DNA of 64,000 nt from G963662675 sp963662675 (GCA_963662675.2 CAXXHP010000004.1:1240001-1304000), one strand, 5' to 3'. Shown: positions 37,024 to 46,664, counted from the stretch's first letter. The notes: a model not told the origin generated them from the letters alone. Numbers and translations: made by a program.

Positions 37024-38235
37024 CTATCTGATTTTTGACCCTTTAACAGCAAAGAACATTAAGTATAAATAATAAATAAAAAGGAAGCTAACAGCTGCTA
37101 TTACAGATCCTGAAATAGTCTGTACCGCTCCCATAACTGGGGTTAATATTGCAGCTCCAATAACAGAAGTTGCAATTATACCTGAGGCCACATCGGCATG
37201 AGGCCCTAAATCCTCCAATGCAAGGCTGTAAATTACCGGCCACATAATTGAATGAAACAAGCCAGTTCCAAGGAATAACCACATGCTTATATTTCCCGTC
37301 AAAAGAATACTTCCAAGAAGCATAAATGCTCCTCCCAATACACATATTGAAAGTATCAGAGTAGGTCTGTATTTTTTCAAGATAAAAATCCCAAGTAATC
37401 GACCAACCATTAAACCTCCCCAATAGAACTTTAACATATCGGTTGTTGAAGTTGTGATTTCAGCACCTGAATTTTTAGCAAAGTCTGCAAAAAAACTAGG
37501 AATCCCAATTTCAATCCCCATGTAGACAAATATTGCCAATGAACCTAACCAAACATGTGTGTATTTAAAAGCACTTGATTTGTGCTTTATCGTACTGGAA
37601 CCTTCTGTAGCTTCTTGTTCATCTTTTATATTAGGAAGTTTTAGAAAAAACATAATGACAAGAATTACCGCGGTAACAATGCCTATGCCAATAAATGGAT
37701 TCTTCACAATCTCCTTGATTTCTGAATTTTCCAAAATTTCGCCAGGAGCAAGTTCTGGAGTAACGAGCAATACTGAAACAAATATTGGTGCAAAAACGGT
37801 AGCTACCGAGTTCAACGCATTCGTCAATGTTAAACGACTGGCAGAACTTTCAGCAGGGCCCAACGCAACCACATAAGGTGCCGCTGCAACTTGCAAGACA
37901 ACAACGCCTATTGCAAAAACAGATACTGCACTTAAAAAGCCATAATACCCTATTGCAACACCTGGCACACTCGCAAAAAACCCAATTGCGATTAATCCCA
38001 ATCCTGTGAAAATTGAAAATCTGTACCCGATTCTTTTAATTAAAAAACCAGCAGGGACAGATAAAATGTAGGCACCGTAGAAAAATGTATTTGGCAATTG
38101 TTTTTTAACATCATTCAATCCAAAAGCATTCTTTAGAAATTCAATTGTTGAATTGTTCATTGTGGTAATAAAGCCAAATAAAAAGAACAGCGAGGCCATC
38201 ACCACTAGCGGAAATAAGTATTTGTTTTTGCTCAT
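37024..38235 (-). CDS. MFS sugar transporter, FucP/GluP-like
   Basis: 403 residues with about twelve transmembrane helices. FLFGFITTMNNSTIEFLKN near the N-terminus, GAYILSVPAGFLIKRIGYR in helices two and three, and the AAAPYVVALGP segment fit the FucP-like family of proton-coupled sugar symporters. In this setting, directly downstream of galT and galK, galactose or a galactose-containing disaccharide is the likely substrate at the inner membrane. FucP itself carries fucose, so rhamnose or fucose remain alternatives. It lies 30 bases past galK. Confidence 0.9.
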   Translation of the reverse strand: MSKNKYLFPLVVMASLFFLFGFITTMNNSTIEFLKNAFGLNDVKKQLPNTFFYGAYILSVPAGFLIKRIGYRFSIFTGLGLIAIGFFASVPGVAIGYYGFLSAVSVFAIGVVVLQVAAAPYVVALGPAESSASRLTLTNALNSVATVFAPIFVSVLLVTPELAPGEILENSEIKEIVKNPFIGIGIVTAVILVIMFFLKLPNIKDEQEATEGSSTIKHKSSAFKYTHVWLGSLAIFVYMGIEIGIPSFFADFAKNSGAEITTSTTDMLKFYWGGLMVGRLLGIFILKKYRPTLILSICVLGGAFMLLGSILLTGNISMWLFLGTGLFHSIMWPVIYSLALEDLGPHADVASGIIATSVIGAAILTPVMGAVQTISGSVIAAVSFLFIYYLYLMFFAVKGSKIR

Positions 38236-38265
38236 TTTTTGAGTTTATGGATTATTGAATGCTTA

Positions 38266-39555
38266 TTAGATATCAAGCTTGATTGAACCTTTCGATCGGA
38301 TGAACAGGGCATGGCATGTGCCTTTCCCATAAACGTGTTCTAAAGTTTTGATATACTCGTCAAGTTTATCCTGAGGAACAAAGGCCTGAATCGTTCCTCC
38401 AAACCCACCACCATGTACTCGCCATGCACCAGATCCTTTCAGTATCATTTCGCTAAGTGCTAATGCCAAAGAAACAACCTGCTCATCTTTGTGAACGACA
38501 TCAAAAATATTTTGATTGTACATATATGAGCTATAACCAGACTCAACAACCATTTTTAAGAAAGCAGCAAAATCATCGTTTTCCAGAGCAGCAACTTGGT
38601 CAACTACCCGCTGATTATCACCCTGAAAATGATAAGCCCGCAAAATAGCACGATCACCAGTTTTTTCGCGTATTTCAGGGATTTTGTCAACGATTTGTTC
38701 CAGTGTCACTTCTCTCAACACACTTGCTCCCAATTCCGCTGCAACCGACTTCATCTCGGTAGGTAAAGAGGCATACTCTGCTTGAGATGCAGGGTCATCA
38801 TGACCTCCACCGACATCAGTGATAACCAACGAGTAGCCTGTAGATACAAAATCGAAATCAACTTCTTTTACAATTGGGCTTGATGGATCTTTAAAGTCAA
38901 TTGTAATTAAACCACCCACAGAACAAGCTGTTTGATCCATCAATCCACATGGTTTCCCGAAGTAGTTGTTCTCTGACCATTGGCCAATGATCGCATTCTC
39001 AACAGCACCCATCTTTCCATCGTTGAACAAATGATTAACGATTGCGCCAATCAACACTTCAAATGAAGCAGATGAACTTAACCCAGAACCCTTAGGCACT
39101 CGTCCTTCAATACAAGCATCAAAACCACCTATTTCATAGCCAACTTCTTTCATTCGGGCACAAATTCCTTTTACAAGAGAAGTAGATGTATAAAATTGTG
39201 ATTCATCAATGCTTAATTCAGAAAGATCAACCTGAAATTCAGGATAACCTGCAGACTTAATTCGGATGACATTACTATTGTTTTTTGCTGCAACTGCAAT
39301 ATTATCAAGGTTCACTGCTCCAGCAAGTACACGCCCATGATTATGGTCGGTATGATTACCGCCAATTTCGGTGCGTCCGGGCGAACTGAATAAATCAACA
39401 TCTTCATTTTTATAAGTCAAGTTGAATTCATTCATTAAGCTCTGGTATCTATTTGCCTGAGCTTTTAATACTGCAGCTTCTGTTCCGTATAAATCTTGAA
39501 ATAATGGATTGCTACCACCATTAATCTTTTCAATTAGAGCATTAATCTTTGTCAT
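38266..39555 (-). CDS. galK: Galactokinase
   Basis: 429 residues of the GHMP kinase superfamily. The galactokinase signature GRTEIGGNHTDHNHGRVL lies near the N-terminus, the ATP loop VPKGSGLSSSASFEV in the middle, and the third motif AWRVHGGGFGGTIQAF near the C-terminus. It phosphorylates galactose at C1 in the cytoplasm as the first Leloir step. Length is slightly above the usual 380-390 because of extra N-terminal residues. It lies 21 bases downstream of galT and 30 bases upstream of the sugar transporter, in one operon controlled by operator B. Confidence 0.97.
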   Translation of the reverse strand: MTKINALIEKINGGSNPLFQDLYGTEAAVLKAQANRYQSLMNEFNLTYKNEDVDLFSSPGRTEIGGNHTDHNHGRVLAGAVNLDNIAVAAKNNSNVIRIKSAGYPEFQVDLSELSIDESQFYTSTSLVKGICARMKEVGYEIGGFDACIEGRVPKGSGLSSSASFEVLIGAIVNHLFNDGKMGAVENAIIGQWSENNYFGKPCGLMDQTACSVGGLITIDFKDPSSPIVKEVDFDFVSTGYSLVITDVGGGHDDPASQAEYASLPTEMKSVAAELGASVLREVTLEQIVDKIPEIREKTGDRAILRAYHFQGDNQRVVDQVAALENDDFAAFLKMVVESGYSSYMYNQNIFDVVHKDEQVVSLALALSEMILKGSGAWRVHGGGFGGTIQAFVPQDKLDEYIKTLEHVYGKGTCHALFIRSKGSIKLDI

Positions 39556-39576
39556 AGGTAATTATCGTATTTTATC

Positions 39577-40635
39577 TTAATTATTAACTTTCTTGTAATG
39601 AATATTTGGTAAATCACGCAATCTTTGAGCAGCTTGCTCCGCTGTAATATCACGTTGTGGAGTTGCAAGCATCTCATATCCCACCATAAATTTCTTAACA
39701 GTTGCAGAGCGCAATAGTGGAGGATAAAAGTGCATATGAAGGTGCCATTCCGGATAATATTGTCCATCTGTCGGAGCCTGATGTAAACCCGCAGAATAAG
39801 CAAAAGAAGTTTCAAATAAATTATCGTATTTAATGGTTAGCTGTTTGTAGATATCAGCTAATCCATTTTTTTCATCCTCTGTTAATTCCAAAATACTCGG
39901 AACAGGACGACGACTAATAATCATAGTCTCAAAAGGCCATACGGCCCAAAATGGAACTAGTGCAACAAAGTGATCATTTTTAACTAGGATTCTTTCTTCT
40001 TTTTGCAATTCAGCATTTAAATAATCACCTAAAAGAGTGGTGCCTTTATTCTCAAAATAAACTTTTTGAGTTTCAGATTCTTTTGCAGGTTCAACCGGAA
40101 TAGATGATGAAGCCCAAATTTGCCCGTGAGGGTGTGGGTTTGAGCAGCCCATTATAGAACCTTTATTTTCAAATATTTGCACATAATTTATGAAATCGTT
40201 ACTTCCCAACTCCTTAAATTCCTTGCACCAGACATCAACAACACTTCGAATGTCAGACATCTCCATTTCTGGGATTGTTAAACTATGGTCTTCACTAAAA
40301 CAAATGACCTTGCAAACTCCACTTTCGCTCTGTGCCTGAAATAGGCCTTCATTAATATCACCAGATGGAGTATCGTTAAGTAATGCACTAAAATCATTTG
40401 TAAAAACAAATGTTCCTTTGTAATCCGGGTTTTTATATCCACCAATACGTTCGTTTCCTGCGCATAAGTAACATGCAGGGTCGTATTTCGGACGTTCATT
40501 AATCACTGCCTTCTCAAATTGCCCCTGCCATGGTCTCTTTGATCGGTGGGGTGAAACTAAAACCCAATCATTAGTTAATGGATTTAACCTTCTGTGTGGA
40601 TGGTCTTTACTATTAAATCTTAAATTATCTTTCAT
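39577..40635 (-). CDS. galT: UDP-glucose--hexose-1-phosphate uridylyltransferase
   Basis: 352 residues. HRRLNPLTNDWVLVSPHRSK at the N-terminus, the metal site CYLCAGNERIGG, the catalytic HPHGQIWASS (His-Pro-His) and the second metal region WHLHMHFYPPLLR all match GalT. It exchanges UMP between UDP-glucose and galactose-1-phosphate in the cytoplasm. It is the first gene of the galT-galK-MFS operon. Its start codon lies only 10 bases from the 20-bp operator B, so repressor binding should directly block transcription initiation. Confidence 0.97.
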   Translation of the reverse strand: MKDNLRFNSKDHPHRRLNPLTNDWVLVSPHRSKRPWQGQFEKAVINERPKYDPACYLCAGNERIGGYKNPDYKGTFVFTNDFSALLNDTPSGDINEGLFQAQSESGVCKVICFSEDHSLTIPEMEMSDIRSVVDVWCKEFKELGSNDFINYVQIFENKGSIMGCSNPHPHGQIWASSSIPVEPAKESETQKVYFENKGTTLLGDYLNAELQKEERILVKNDHFVALVPFWAVWPFETMIISRRPVPSILELTEDEKNGLADIYKQLTIKYDNLFETSFAYSAGLHQAPTDGQYYPEWHLHMHFYPPLLRSATVKKFMVGYEMLATPQRDITAEQAAQRLRDLPNIHYKKVNN

Positions 40636-40645
40636 TTATCCTTAT

Positions 40646-40672
40646 ACTGGTAGGTACTGGTAGGCAAATCTA
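40646..40672 (-). promoter_or_regulatory. galT promoter with 20-bp operator (site B)
   Basis: The plus strand reads ACTGGTAGGTACTGGTAGGC (40646-40665), the cleanest form of the two 10-bp direct repeats. The minus-strand -7 box TAGATTTG (40672-40665) matches TAnnTTTG exactly and abuts the operator. A TTTTG lies about 22 bases upstream, a slightly long spacing. The 261-base gap to the regulator gene shows nothing else. Confidence 0.75.
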
Positions 40673-40896
40673 TTTATACTATTTCATAATGAAACAAAAG
40701 ACAAAGCTGTTATGCAGCATATATTTTAGATGTTATAGAAACAGGATCAATTTATTCTATTGCGGTGAATACAATTAGAAAGTTTTTATGAAGATATAAC
40801 ACAACAATCGAATGTTATGAATTCAACATGCACTTTTATTCCACAGATAAATACCTGAGGGTGTTGAAATTTAAAAAATTGGGGAGAGTAAACTTA

Positions 40897-41901
40897 TTAA
40901 AGGGAATTTCGACGAATTAAATGTGATGAATTTCGCAATTGTAATTTCTCTTTATTCACGACCATTTTGGCTAATCTTTTACCCATATCAAAAAAGTCCG
41001 TGGATATGGTTGTTATCCCATTCGAAACCACTTCTTTTAAAACCGTATCATTAAATGAAATAATTCCAATATCAGACCCAAGTTCAAAACCAAGCTGGTT
41101 GGTCTTTTTGATGAGATGTACTAGATTTCTATCTGAAGCCACCAAATAAGCTTCACCTTTTTTTATTTTTCTGTTTTCTAAGGACTTAATTATCTCAAAC
41201 GTTTTCCCAAACTCCTCACAGAATCTTATAAACCCGTACGTACGCTCAATTGGTTCTTTACCTCCCGGAAATACCATGACAATCTTCTCATACTTTGACA
41301 GTAAGTCCTGACCTGCTAACATATTCTCATAAACATCAGCTTCAAAATCCTGATAAATCACAGGGTAATTCTCAAGATCTGGCTTCAATCTATCTAATAT
41401 GTATACACGATCCTGTGGTAGAATGGAAATGATGTCTGACGAGCTATCAAATGTTGCCGGCATAATAATATATGACGTGAACTTTCCGGCATTCTCATAA
41501 ATTAGATCCTTAAAGACTTTATAATTGAAATGATGAAAATATATATCAACAATAATATTGGGATTCAGGCTATTAATAAATGAAGAATACAAATCTTCTT
41601 TAAATCCATTTATTTCATCAAATAAAACAAATAATTTTTGTTCAACTAATGTATCTGTACTTTCAATATAATATCCTTTCCCTGGTATTGATGAGATAAC
41701 GCCTTTTGATTTTAATTCATTAAAAGCCATAAGAACAGTATCTCTAGACAAACCAAATTCTTTACAAATACTATTTATTGAGGGGATTTTATCTCCTTGT
41801 TTTAAAATGCCCGATTCTAATCCGGTATAGATTGAATTAATGATTTGTCTATATTTAGGAACTGCTAGAACCTCATCAATATGAAATATATCTTTAGGCA
41901 T
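40897..41901 (-). CDS. GntR-family transcriptional regulator with LacI-type sugar-sensing domain
   Basis: 334 residues. The N-terminal winged helix (about 12-75) has QGDKIPSINSICKEFGLSRD and KGVISSIPGKGYYIES, typical of GntR. The rest resembles periplasmic-binding-protein sensors, with IGIISFNDTVLKEVVSNGI near the end, as in AraR-type regulators. It is divergent from galM-galE and upstream of galT. Four matching 20-bp operators in the locus point to it as the repressor, with galactose or a related sugar releasing it. The inducer is inferred. Confidence 0.9.
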   Translation of the reverse strand: MPKDIFHIDEVLAVPKYRQIINSIYTGLESGILKQGDKIPSINSICKEFGLSRDTVLMAFNELKSKGVISSIPGKGYYIESTDTLVEQKLFVLFDEINGFKEDLYSSFINSLNPNIIVDIYFHHFNYKVFKDLIYENAGKFTSYIIMPATFDSSSDIISILPQDRVYILDRLKPDLENYPVIYQDFEADVYENMLAGQDLLSKYEKIVMVFPGGKEPIERTYGFIRFCEEFGKTFEIIKSLENRKIKKGEAYLVASDRNLVHLIKKTNQLGFELGSDIGIISFNDTVLKEVVSNGITTISTDFFDMGKRLAKMVVNKEKLQLRNSSHLIRRNSL

Positions 41902-41910
41902 AGTGAATGG

Positions 41911-41960
41911 TTGTAATAAATTAAAATTCTAACTAAGTTTGCGTACTAGTACCCACCTGT
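41911..41960 (+). promoter_or_regulatory. galM promoter with 20-bp operator (site D)
   Basis: TTG at 41911 and TAAGTTTG at 41934-41941 are spaced 20 bases apart, a near-perfect Bacteroidota promoter. The operator GCGTACTAGTACCCACCTGT (41941-41960) follows directly and is the reverse complement of the form in sites A to C, so its orientation relative to the promoter is conserved. The start codon of galM is 33 bases further. Confidence 0.8.
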
Positions 41961-41993
41961 TGGCGAATAATTATTTTTGTAAATATACAAATT

Positions 41994-43037
41994 ATGAAGA
42001 TCGAAAAAATTCCATTGGAAAAAAACTTTAGGCACAATGATGTACATATGTTTATTCTAAAAGGAAATGAAACTGAAGTAACCGTTACAAATTATGGAGG
42101 GATAATATCTTCAATTAAAACTCCAAATAAGGATGGAAAATATGAGAATATTACCCTAGGGTTTGAAAACACATCAAACTATTTAGATGAGTATTATGTT
42201 GCAAACAATCCATATTTTGGTGCTATTATTGGCAGATATGCAAATCGACTAGCCAATGGGATTTTCCATATCGGGGAGAAAGAATATCAGCTAGACATTA
42301 ACAATGGCCCAAATCATTTACACGGCGGACTTTCTGGTTTTGACAAAAAAGTATGGTCAGCCAAAAGTTTTGAGAGAGATAATGAAGTTGGGGTTGAGAT
42401 GTCATATTTAAGCCCCCATATGGAAGAGGGCTATCCCGGAAATCTCAATTTAAAAGTGACATATTCTTTAAACAACATGAATGAACTGAAGATTGATTAT
42501 CAAGCTGAAACTGATGCTGCTACCATAATTAATCTAACAAACCATACCTATTTCAACCTGAATCCAGTTGATAGGAATATATTAAATCATGATCTGGTTA
42601 TTTTCTCGAATGAATACACAGAATCCAACGAATTAATCCCTACGGGCAAGTATTGTTCTGTTGAAGGGACTCCTTTCGATTTCAGGTCTGTGAAGAAAAT
42701 TAAAACAGATATTGATACGTTAAGTGACGGCTACGATTTGAACTTTGTTTTAAATAACACAAATGGAGAACTGAAAAAAGCAGCTAAATTAACCGAGGAA
42801 AAATCAGGAAGAAAGGTTGAGGTATTTACAACTCAGCCAGGAATACAATTATACACCGGATATTATATTCCTGAATTTAATTATGAAGGGGAAAAACGGC
42901 ATGGGAGATATTCAGGTGTAGCTTTAGAAACGCAACATTATCCGGACTCACCCAACCACCCAGATTTTCCGTCAACACAATTAAACCCAGGGGAGAAATT
43001 CGGACAACAAACAGTCTATAAATTTGGTCTGGCCTAG
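41994..43037 (+). CDS. galM: Aldose 1-epimerase (mutarotase)
   Basis: 347 residues. Galactose mutarotase motifs are seen: GRYANRLANG, NGPNHLHGG with a catalytic His, NLTNHTYFNL with the second catalytic His, and SGVALETQHYPDSPNHPDFP with the catalytic Glu. There is no signal peptide, so it works in the cytoplasm and equilibrates beta- and alpha-galactose for galactokinase. It is the first gene after operator D and is followed by galE after 63 bases. Confidence 0.96.
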   Translation: MKIEKIPLEKNFRHNDVHMFILKGNETEVTVTNYGGIISSIKTPNKDGKYENITLGFENTSNYLDEYYVANNPYFGAIIGRYANRLANGIFHIGEKEYQLDINNGPNHLHGGLSGFDKKVWSAKSFERDNEVGVEMSYLSPHMEEGYPGNLNLKVTYSLNNMNELKIDYQAETDAATIINLTNHTYFNLNPVDRNILNHDLVIFSNEYTESNELIPTGKYCSVEGTPFDFRSVKKIKTDIDTLSDGYDLNFVLNNTNGELKKAAKLTEEKSGRKVEVFTTQPGIQLYTGYYIPEFNYEGEKRHGRYSGVALETQHYPDSPNHPDFPSTQLNPGEKFGQQTVYKFGLA

Positions 43038-43100
43038 TTTTAATATATTCCAAATATAGAAACAGATTAAAGGTGAAATTTGATTATAAAAACTGGAGAA

Positions 43101-44132
43101 ATGAAACAAAAGATATTGGTTACAGGAGGAACGGGATATATTGGGTCTCACACCGTAGTGGAGCTTCAAAATTCAGGATTTGAGGTAATCATTGTAGACA
43201 ACCTGTCAAATTCTGACAGAAAAGTCATTGACAACATTTCCAAAATCACGGGTAAAAAACCCATCTTTCAGGAGCTTGATTTAACGAATGCAGAAGATAC
43301 TGATGAGTTATTTAAAAATCATCCGGAAATAAATGCCGTTATTCACTTTGCGGCATCAAAGGCCGTTGGTGAGTCTGTTGAAAAGCCATTGCATTACTAC
43401 CAGAACAACCTGGTTTCTTTAATTAATGTTCTATCCTCGATGATAAAACACAAGGTAAATCATTTCGTGTTTTCATCGTCATGTACCGTTTATGGACAGC
43501 CGGATAAATTACCCGTATTAGAAACAACTCCGAGGAAGGATGCAGAATCACCCTACGGAAACACAAAGCGTGTTAATGAGGATATTATTGAAGATACAGT
43601 CAAAGCGAATCCTCAACTTCAAACAATATCGCTCAGATATTTTAATCCAATTGGCGCACATGAATCAGGACTAATCGGTGAGTTGCCATTAGGTGTTCCC
43701 GGAAACCTGGTTCCATTTATCACCCAAACAGCAGCGGGGCTAAGGGATAAACTTAGAATTTTTGGCGACAATTATAATACGCCAGATGGAACTGCTGTAC
43801 GCGACTACATCAATGTAGTTGATTTAGCGAAAGCCCATGTGTGTGCTATAGTGCGGTTACTGGAGAAAAACAACAAATCAGGCTATGAAGTTTTTAATCT
43901 GGGAACTGGTATAGGAATCTCTGTTATGGAAATTGTAAAAAGCTTTGAAAAAGCAACTGGTGTAAAGTTGAATTACGAGATTGTTGAACGTAGACCTGGA
44001 GATATTGAAAAAATATGGGCAGACACAACCTATGCAAACAATGAGTTAGCCTGGAAAACAGAAATTGGACTGGAAGAAACTCTTTTGTCTGCATGGAATT
44101 GGGAGAAAAACATAAGAAATATAAAAGAATAG
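43101..44132 (+). CDS. galE: UDP-glucose 4-epimerase
   Basis: 343 residues from ATG 43101, chosen because GGAG lies 5 bases upstream and the Rossmann motif VTGGTGYIGSHTV then starts at the usual place. An upstream in-frame start at 43080 is less likely. The short-chain dehydrogenase features include FSSSCTVYG with the catalytic Ser, SPYGNTKR with the Tyr-x-x-x-Lys pair, and RYFNPIGAHESG. It interconverts UDP-galactose and UDP-glucose, completing the Leloir pathway with GalK, GalT and GalM. Confidence 0.97.
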   Translation: MKQKILVTGGTGYIGSHTVVELQNSGFEVIIVDNLSNSDRKVIDNISKITGKKPIFQELDLTNAEDTDELFKNHPEINAVIHFAASKAVGESVEKPLHYYQNNLVSLINVLSSMIKHKVNHFVFSSSCTVYGQPDKLPVLETTPRKDAESPYGNTKRVNEDIIEDTVKANPQLQTISLRYFNPIGAHESGLIGELPLGVPGNLVPFITQTAAGLRDKLRIFGDNYNTPDGTAVRDYINVVDLAKAHVCAIVRLLEKNNKSGYEVFNLGTGIGISVMEIVKSFEKATGVKLNYEIVERRPGDIEKIWADTTYANNELAWKTEIGLEETLLSAWNWEKNIRNIKE

Positions 44133-44438
44133 ATTCTTAATTTATAATGCTAAGAATTTGTTTTTGGCAAATCAATTATCACTCTTCCGATTAATAAAAA
44201 AACTGTTATAATGGAAGATTCGCAAAGCATTGTTTTTAGTTAATTTTTCGACTATTTTTTTTTGATTTATTTAATCTGAGAAACAGTTAAGTGGGATGAA
44301 TCCCAGATTATTTCTGGGGTTCATTATTTTAAAATCTATATTTCTGTTGCGACTTTCATCAGATATGGATAATAACGAGCTACTACAACTAAATTCACAA
44401 GTCATATCTATTTTAAAAAAAGTGGGTAGCTGGAACAA
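44133..44438. other. Intergenic region between galE and murB
   Basis: 306 bases between convergent genes. The only clear element is the galE terminator at 44297-44330. A short open frame starting at 44296 overlaps that hairpin and the murB 3' end and is not credible. Confidence 0.5.
44297..44330 (+). terminator. Terminator of the galM-galE operon
   Basis: TGAATCCCAGA and TCTGGGGTTCA form an 11-bp stem (with G-T pairs) around a 5-base loop, followed by TTATTTT. Confidence 0.65.
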
Positions 44439-45479
44439 TCAACCAAGAGAGCTAAAAGAGAGCCCTATCACATTGACTTCCGGTTCCAAAACAATCTCAA
44501 ACTTTTTAAATACCGATTGCCTGATTTTTTCTGCCAGTTGATATATCTGCTCTCCGGTTGCACCACCATAATTTACTAATACCAAGGCCTGTTTTTCATG
44601 CACACCGGCATCTCCTTCACGACTGCCTTTCCATCCGCATTTATCGATAAGCCATCCTGCTGCCAATTTACTCTTTCCTCCATCTGCCGGATATACGGGG
44701 ATTTCAGGAAACTCTATTTTTAATTCATTTACCTTCTCGTTATTGACAACCGGATTTTTAAAGAAGCTCCCGGCATTTCCTAATTGTGATGTTTCGGGTA
44801 GCTTTGACTGCCGTATTGCAATTACAGCATCCCGAACATTGTGCAAACTCTCTCCTCCCCGACTATCAACCTCTGCTTTCAGTGCTCCATAATTGAGCTT
44901 GTAATCGGCAAATTTATCAAGCCTGAAAATAACAGAAGTTACCACAAGCCTGTTTTTCCATTGATGCTTAAATATACTGTCGCGATATGCAAAACCACAC
45001 TCAGAAGCGGGGATTTCATACTTTTCAAAAGTCTGCAAATCAAAGCCTTTCACTACATCCACAAAATCCATCACCTCAACTCCGTATGCTCCTACATTTT
45101 GAACAGGAGCAGATCCCACATTTCCGGGAATTAACGACAGATTCTCGAGCCCATAAAACTCATTGCTTACACAATACGATACAAATTCGTCCCAGTCCTC
45201 TCCAGCTCCAACCTCCAACCAAACATGGTTCCGGTCTTCTCTAATCTCCTTTATCCCTGGAACATTACAATGAATAACCAATCCGTTGTAATCCCCAGCA
45301 AACAACATGTTGCTGCCTCCTCCCAATAACAATATCGGTAAGCTCTTCCATTGCTCGAACGAACTAAGGAATATTGGCAAATCTTCCTCTTCTGTAAAAT
45401 CAAAGAAGTAGCGGGCTTTGGAATCTATACCGAATGTATTGTATTTTTTAAGGGAAAAGTATTCTTCGAAACGAACCAT
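44439..45479 (-). CDS. murB: UDP-N-acetylmuramate dehydrogenase
   Basis: The start at 45479 (346 residues) places the conserved YNTFGIDSKARYFF near the N-terminus as in other MurB proteins. The frame could extend to 45518 but without homology-like sequence. FAD-binding segments LLGGGSNML and GLENLSLIPGNVGSAPVQN, the catalytic YRDSIFK, and LGNAGSFFKNP with the Ser proton donor are all present. It reduces UDP-GlcNAc-enolpyruvate to UDP-MurNAc in peptidoglycan synthesis. It is divergent from the glycosyltransferase gene, with 69 bases between. Confidence 0.97.
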   Translation of the reverse strand: MVRFEEYFSLKKYNTFGIDSKARYFFDFTEEEDLPIFLSSFEQWKSLPILLLGGGSNMLFAGDYNGLVIHCNVPGIKEIREDRNHVWLEVGAGEDWDEFVSYCVSNEFYGLENLSLIPGNVGSAPVQNVGAYGVEVMDFVDVVKGFDLQTFEKYEIPASECGFAYRDSIFKHQWKNRLVVTSVIFRLDKFADYKLNYGALKAEVDSRGGESLHNVRDAVIAIRQSKLPETSQLGNAGSFFKNPVVNNEKVNELKIEFPEIPVYPADGGKSKLAAGWLIDKCGWKGSREGDAGVHEKQALVLVNYGGATGEQIYQLAEKIRQSVFKKFEIVLEPEVNVIGLSFSSLG

Positions 45480-45548
45480 AATTGATTTTTTTGCTAAAGA
45501 TAATAGAAGCTCGCTCAATTTCGTTTATTTTGCTGAAAAGCCTAACGC

Positions 45549-46664
45549 ATGCCTCAGCAAATCGACATTGTGGTCATAAATGATTTGGTAACCGACAACC
45601 GGATACACAAGGTTGCTATCAGCCTACAAAACATGGGTTTTTCACCAAAATTAACCGGGCGAAAATTAAAAAGCAGCATTACACTAGAAAAACGGAGTTA
45701 CAAAACACACCGTATGCACCTGCTATTTGAAAAAGGACCACTTTTCTATGCTGAATTCAACATCCGTTTATTTTTCAGTCTTCTTTTCTCAAGTGCCGAA
45801 ATTATTCTCTCAAATGATCTGGACACATTACCTGCAAGCTATCTGGCAAGCAAAATAAGAGGCAAAAAACTCGTGTATGATAGTCATGAATATTTCACTG
45901 AAGTACCGGAATTAATTAATAGACCGGCAATTCAAAATACATGGAGAAAGATCGAAAAAGCAATTCTCCCCAATTTAAAAAATGCCTATACCGTTTGCGA
46001 CTCCATTGCCAATGCTTACCACCAACAATATGGAACATCTTTTCAGGTCATTCGCAACCTGCCTTTTCGAAATGATAAGATTGTCATTCCTCAAGATAAA
46101 ATAATACATAAAGAAGGAGCCAAAATCATTCTCTACCAAGGGGCTCTCAATTTGGGCAGAGGGATAGAATGTGCCATAAAAGCCATGCAATACACGAAAG
46201 GGGCACAGCTTTGGTTAGCTGGAGATGGGGACCTCTCAGATAAATTAAAACATTTGACCAACGAGCTTGGCTTGAACAACAACGTGAAATTTCTTGGGCG
46301 CATTCCATTAACCGAGATGAAATACATTACTGCGCAAGCGGATTTGGGCATTTCCATAGAAGAAGACCGCGGATTGAATTACCGCTTTGCACTTCCCAAC
46401 AAACTATTTGACTACATACAACAGAAAGTGCCGGTTATGGTTAGCAATTTGCCCGAAATGAAAAAGATTGTTGAAAATTACAAAGTAGGGGTAATCCTTG
46501 AAAAGCATGATCCCAAAATAATGGCTGATCAGTTTCAGCTAGCTCTTTTCGACGAAAATATCAGGAACGAATGGTCATCAAATTTAGACAAAGCCGCAAA
46601 AATATTATGCTGGGAAAAAGAAGCAATCAAGCTTGAATCTATTTTCAAAAATCTGGGGAAATAG
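45549..46664 (+). CDS. GT4-type glycosyltransferase
   Basis: 371 residues of the GT-B fold. The N-terminal half has RIHKVAISLQNMGFSPKL and ILSNDLDTLPASYLAS. The C-terminal donor-binding half has LYQGALNLGRGIECAIKAM, WLAGDGDL and the phosphate-binding region SIEEDRGLNYRFALPNKLFD, in which the expected E-x7-E pattern is loosely kept. There is no signal or membrane helix. The enzyme probably builds a cell-envelope glycan at the inner membrane face. No polysaccharide cluster surrounds it, and donor and acceptor are unknown. Confidence 0.88.
   Translation: MPQQIDIVVINDLVTDNRIHKVAISLQNMGFSPKLTGRKLKSSITLEKRSYKTHRMHLLFEKGPLFYAEFNIRLFFSLLFSSAEIILSNDLDTLPASYLASKIRGKKLVYDSHEYFTEVPELINRPAIQNTWRKIEKAILPNLKNAYTVCDSIANAYHQQYGTSFQVIRNLPFRNDKIVIPQDKIIHKEGAKIILYQGALNLGRGIECAIKAMQYTKGAQLWLAGDGDLSDKLKHLTNELGLNNNVKFLGRIPLTEMKYITAQADLGISIEEDRGLNYRFALPNKLFDYIQQKVPVMVSNLPEMKKIVENYKVGVILEKHDPKIMADQFQLALFDENIRNEWSSNLDKAAKILCWEKEAIKLESIFKNLGK

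Noticed and set aside
44296..44541. 81-codon plus-strand frame after galE
   Set aside because: It starts within the galE terminator hairpin and overlaps the murB 3' end. It has no ribosome binding site and no family-like sequence.
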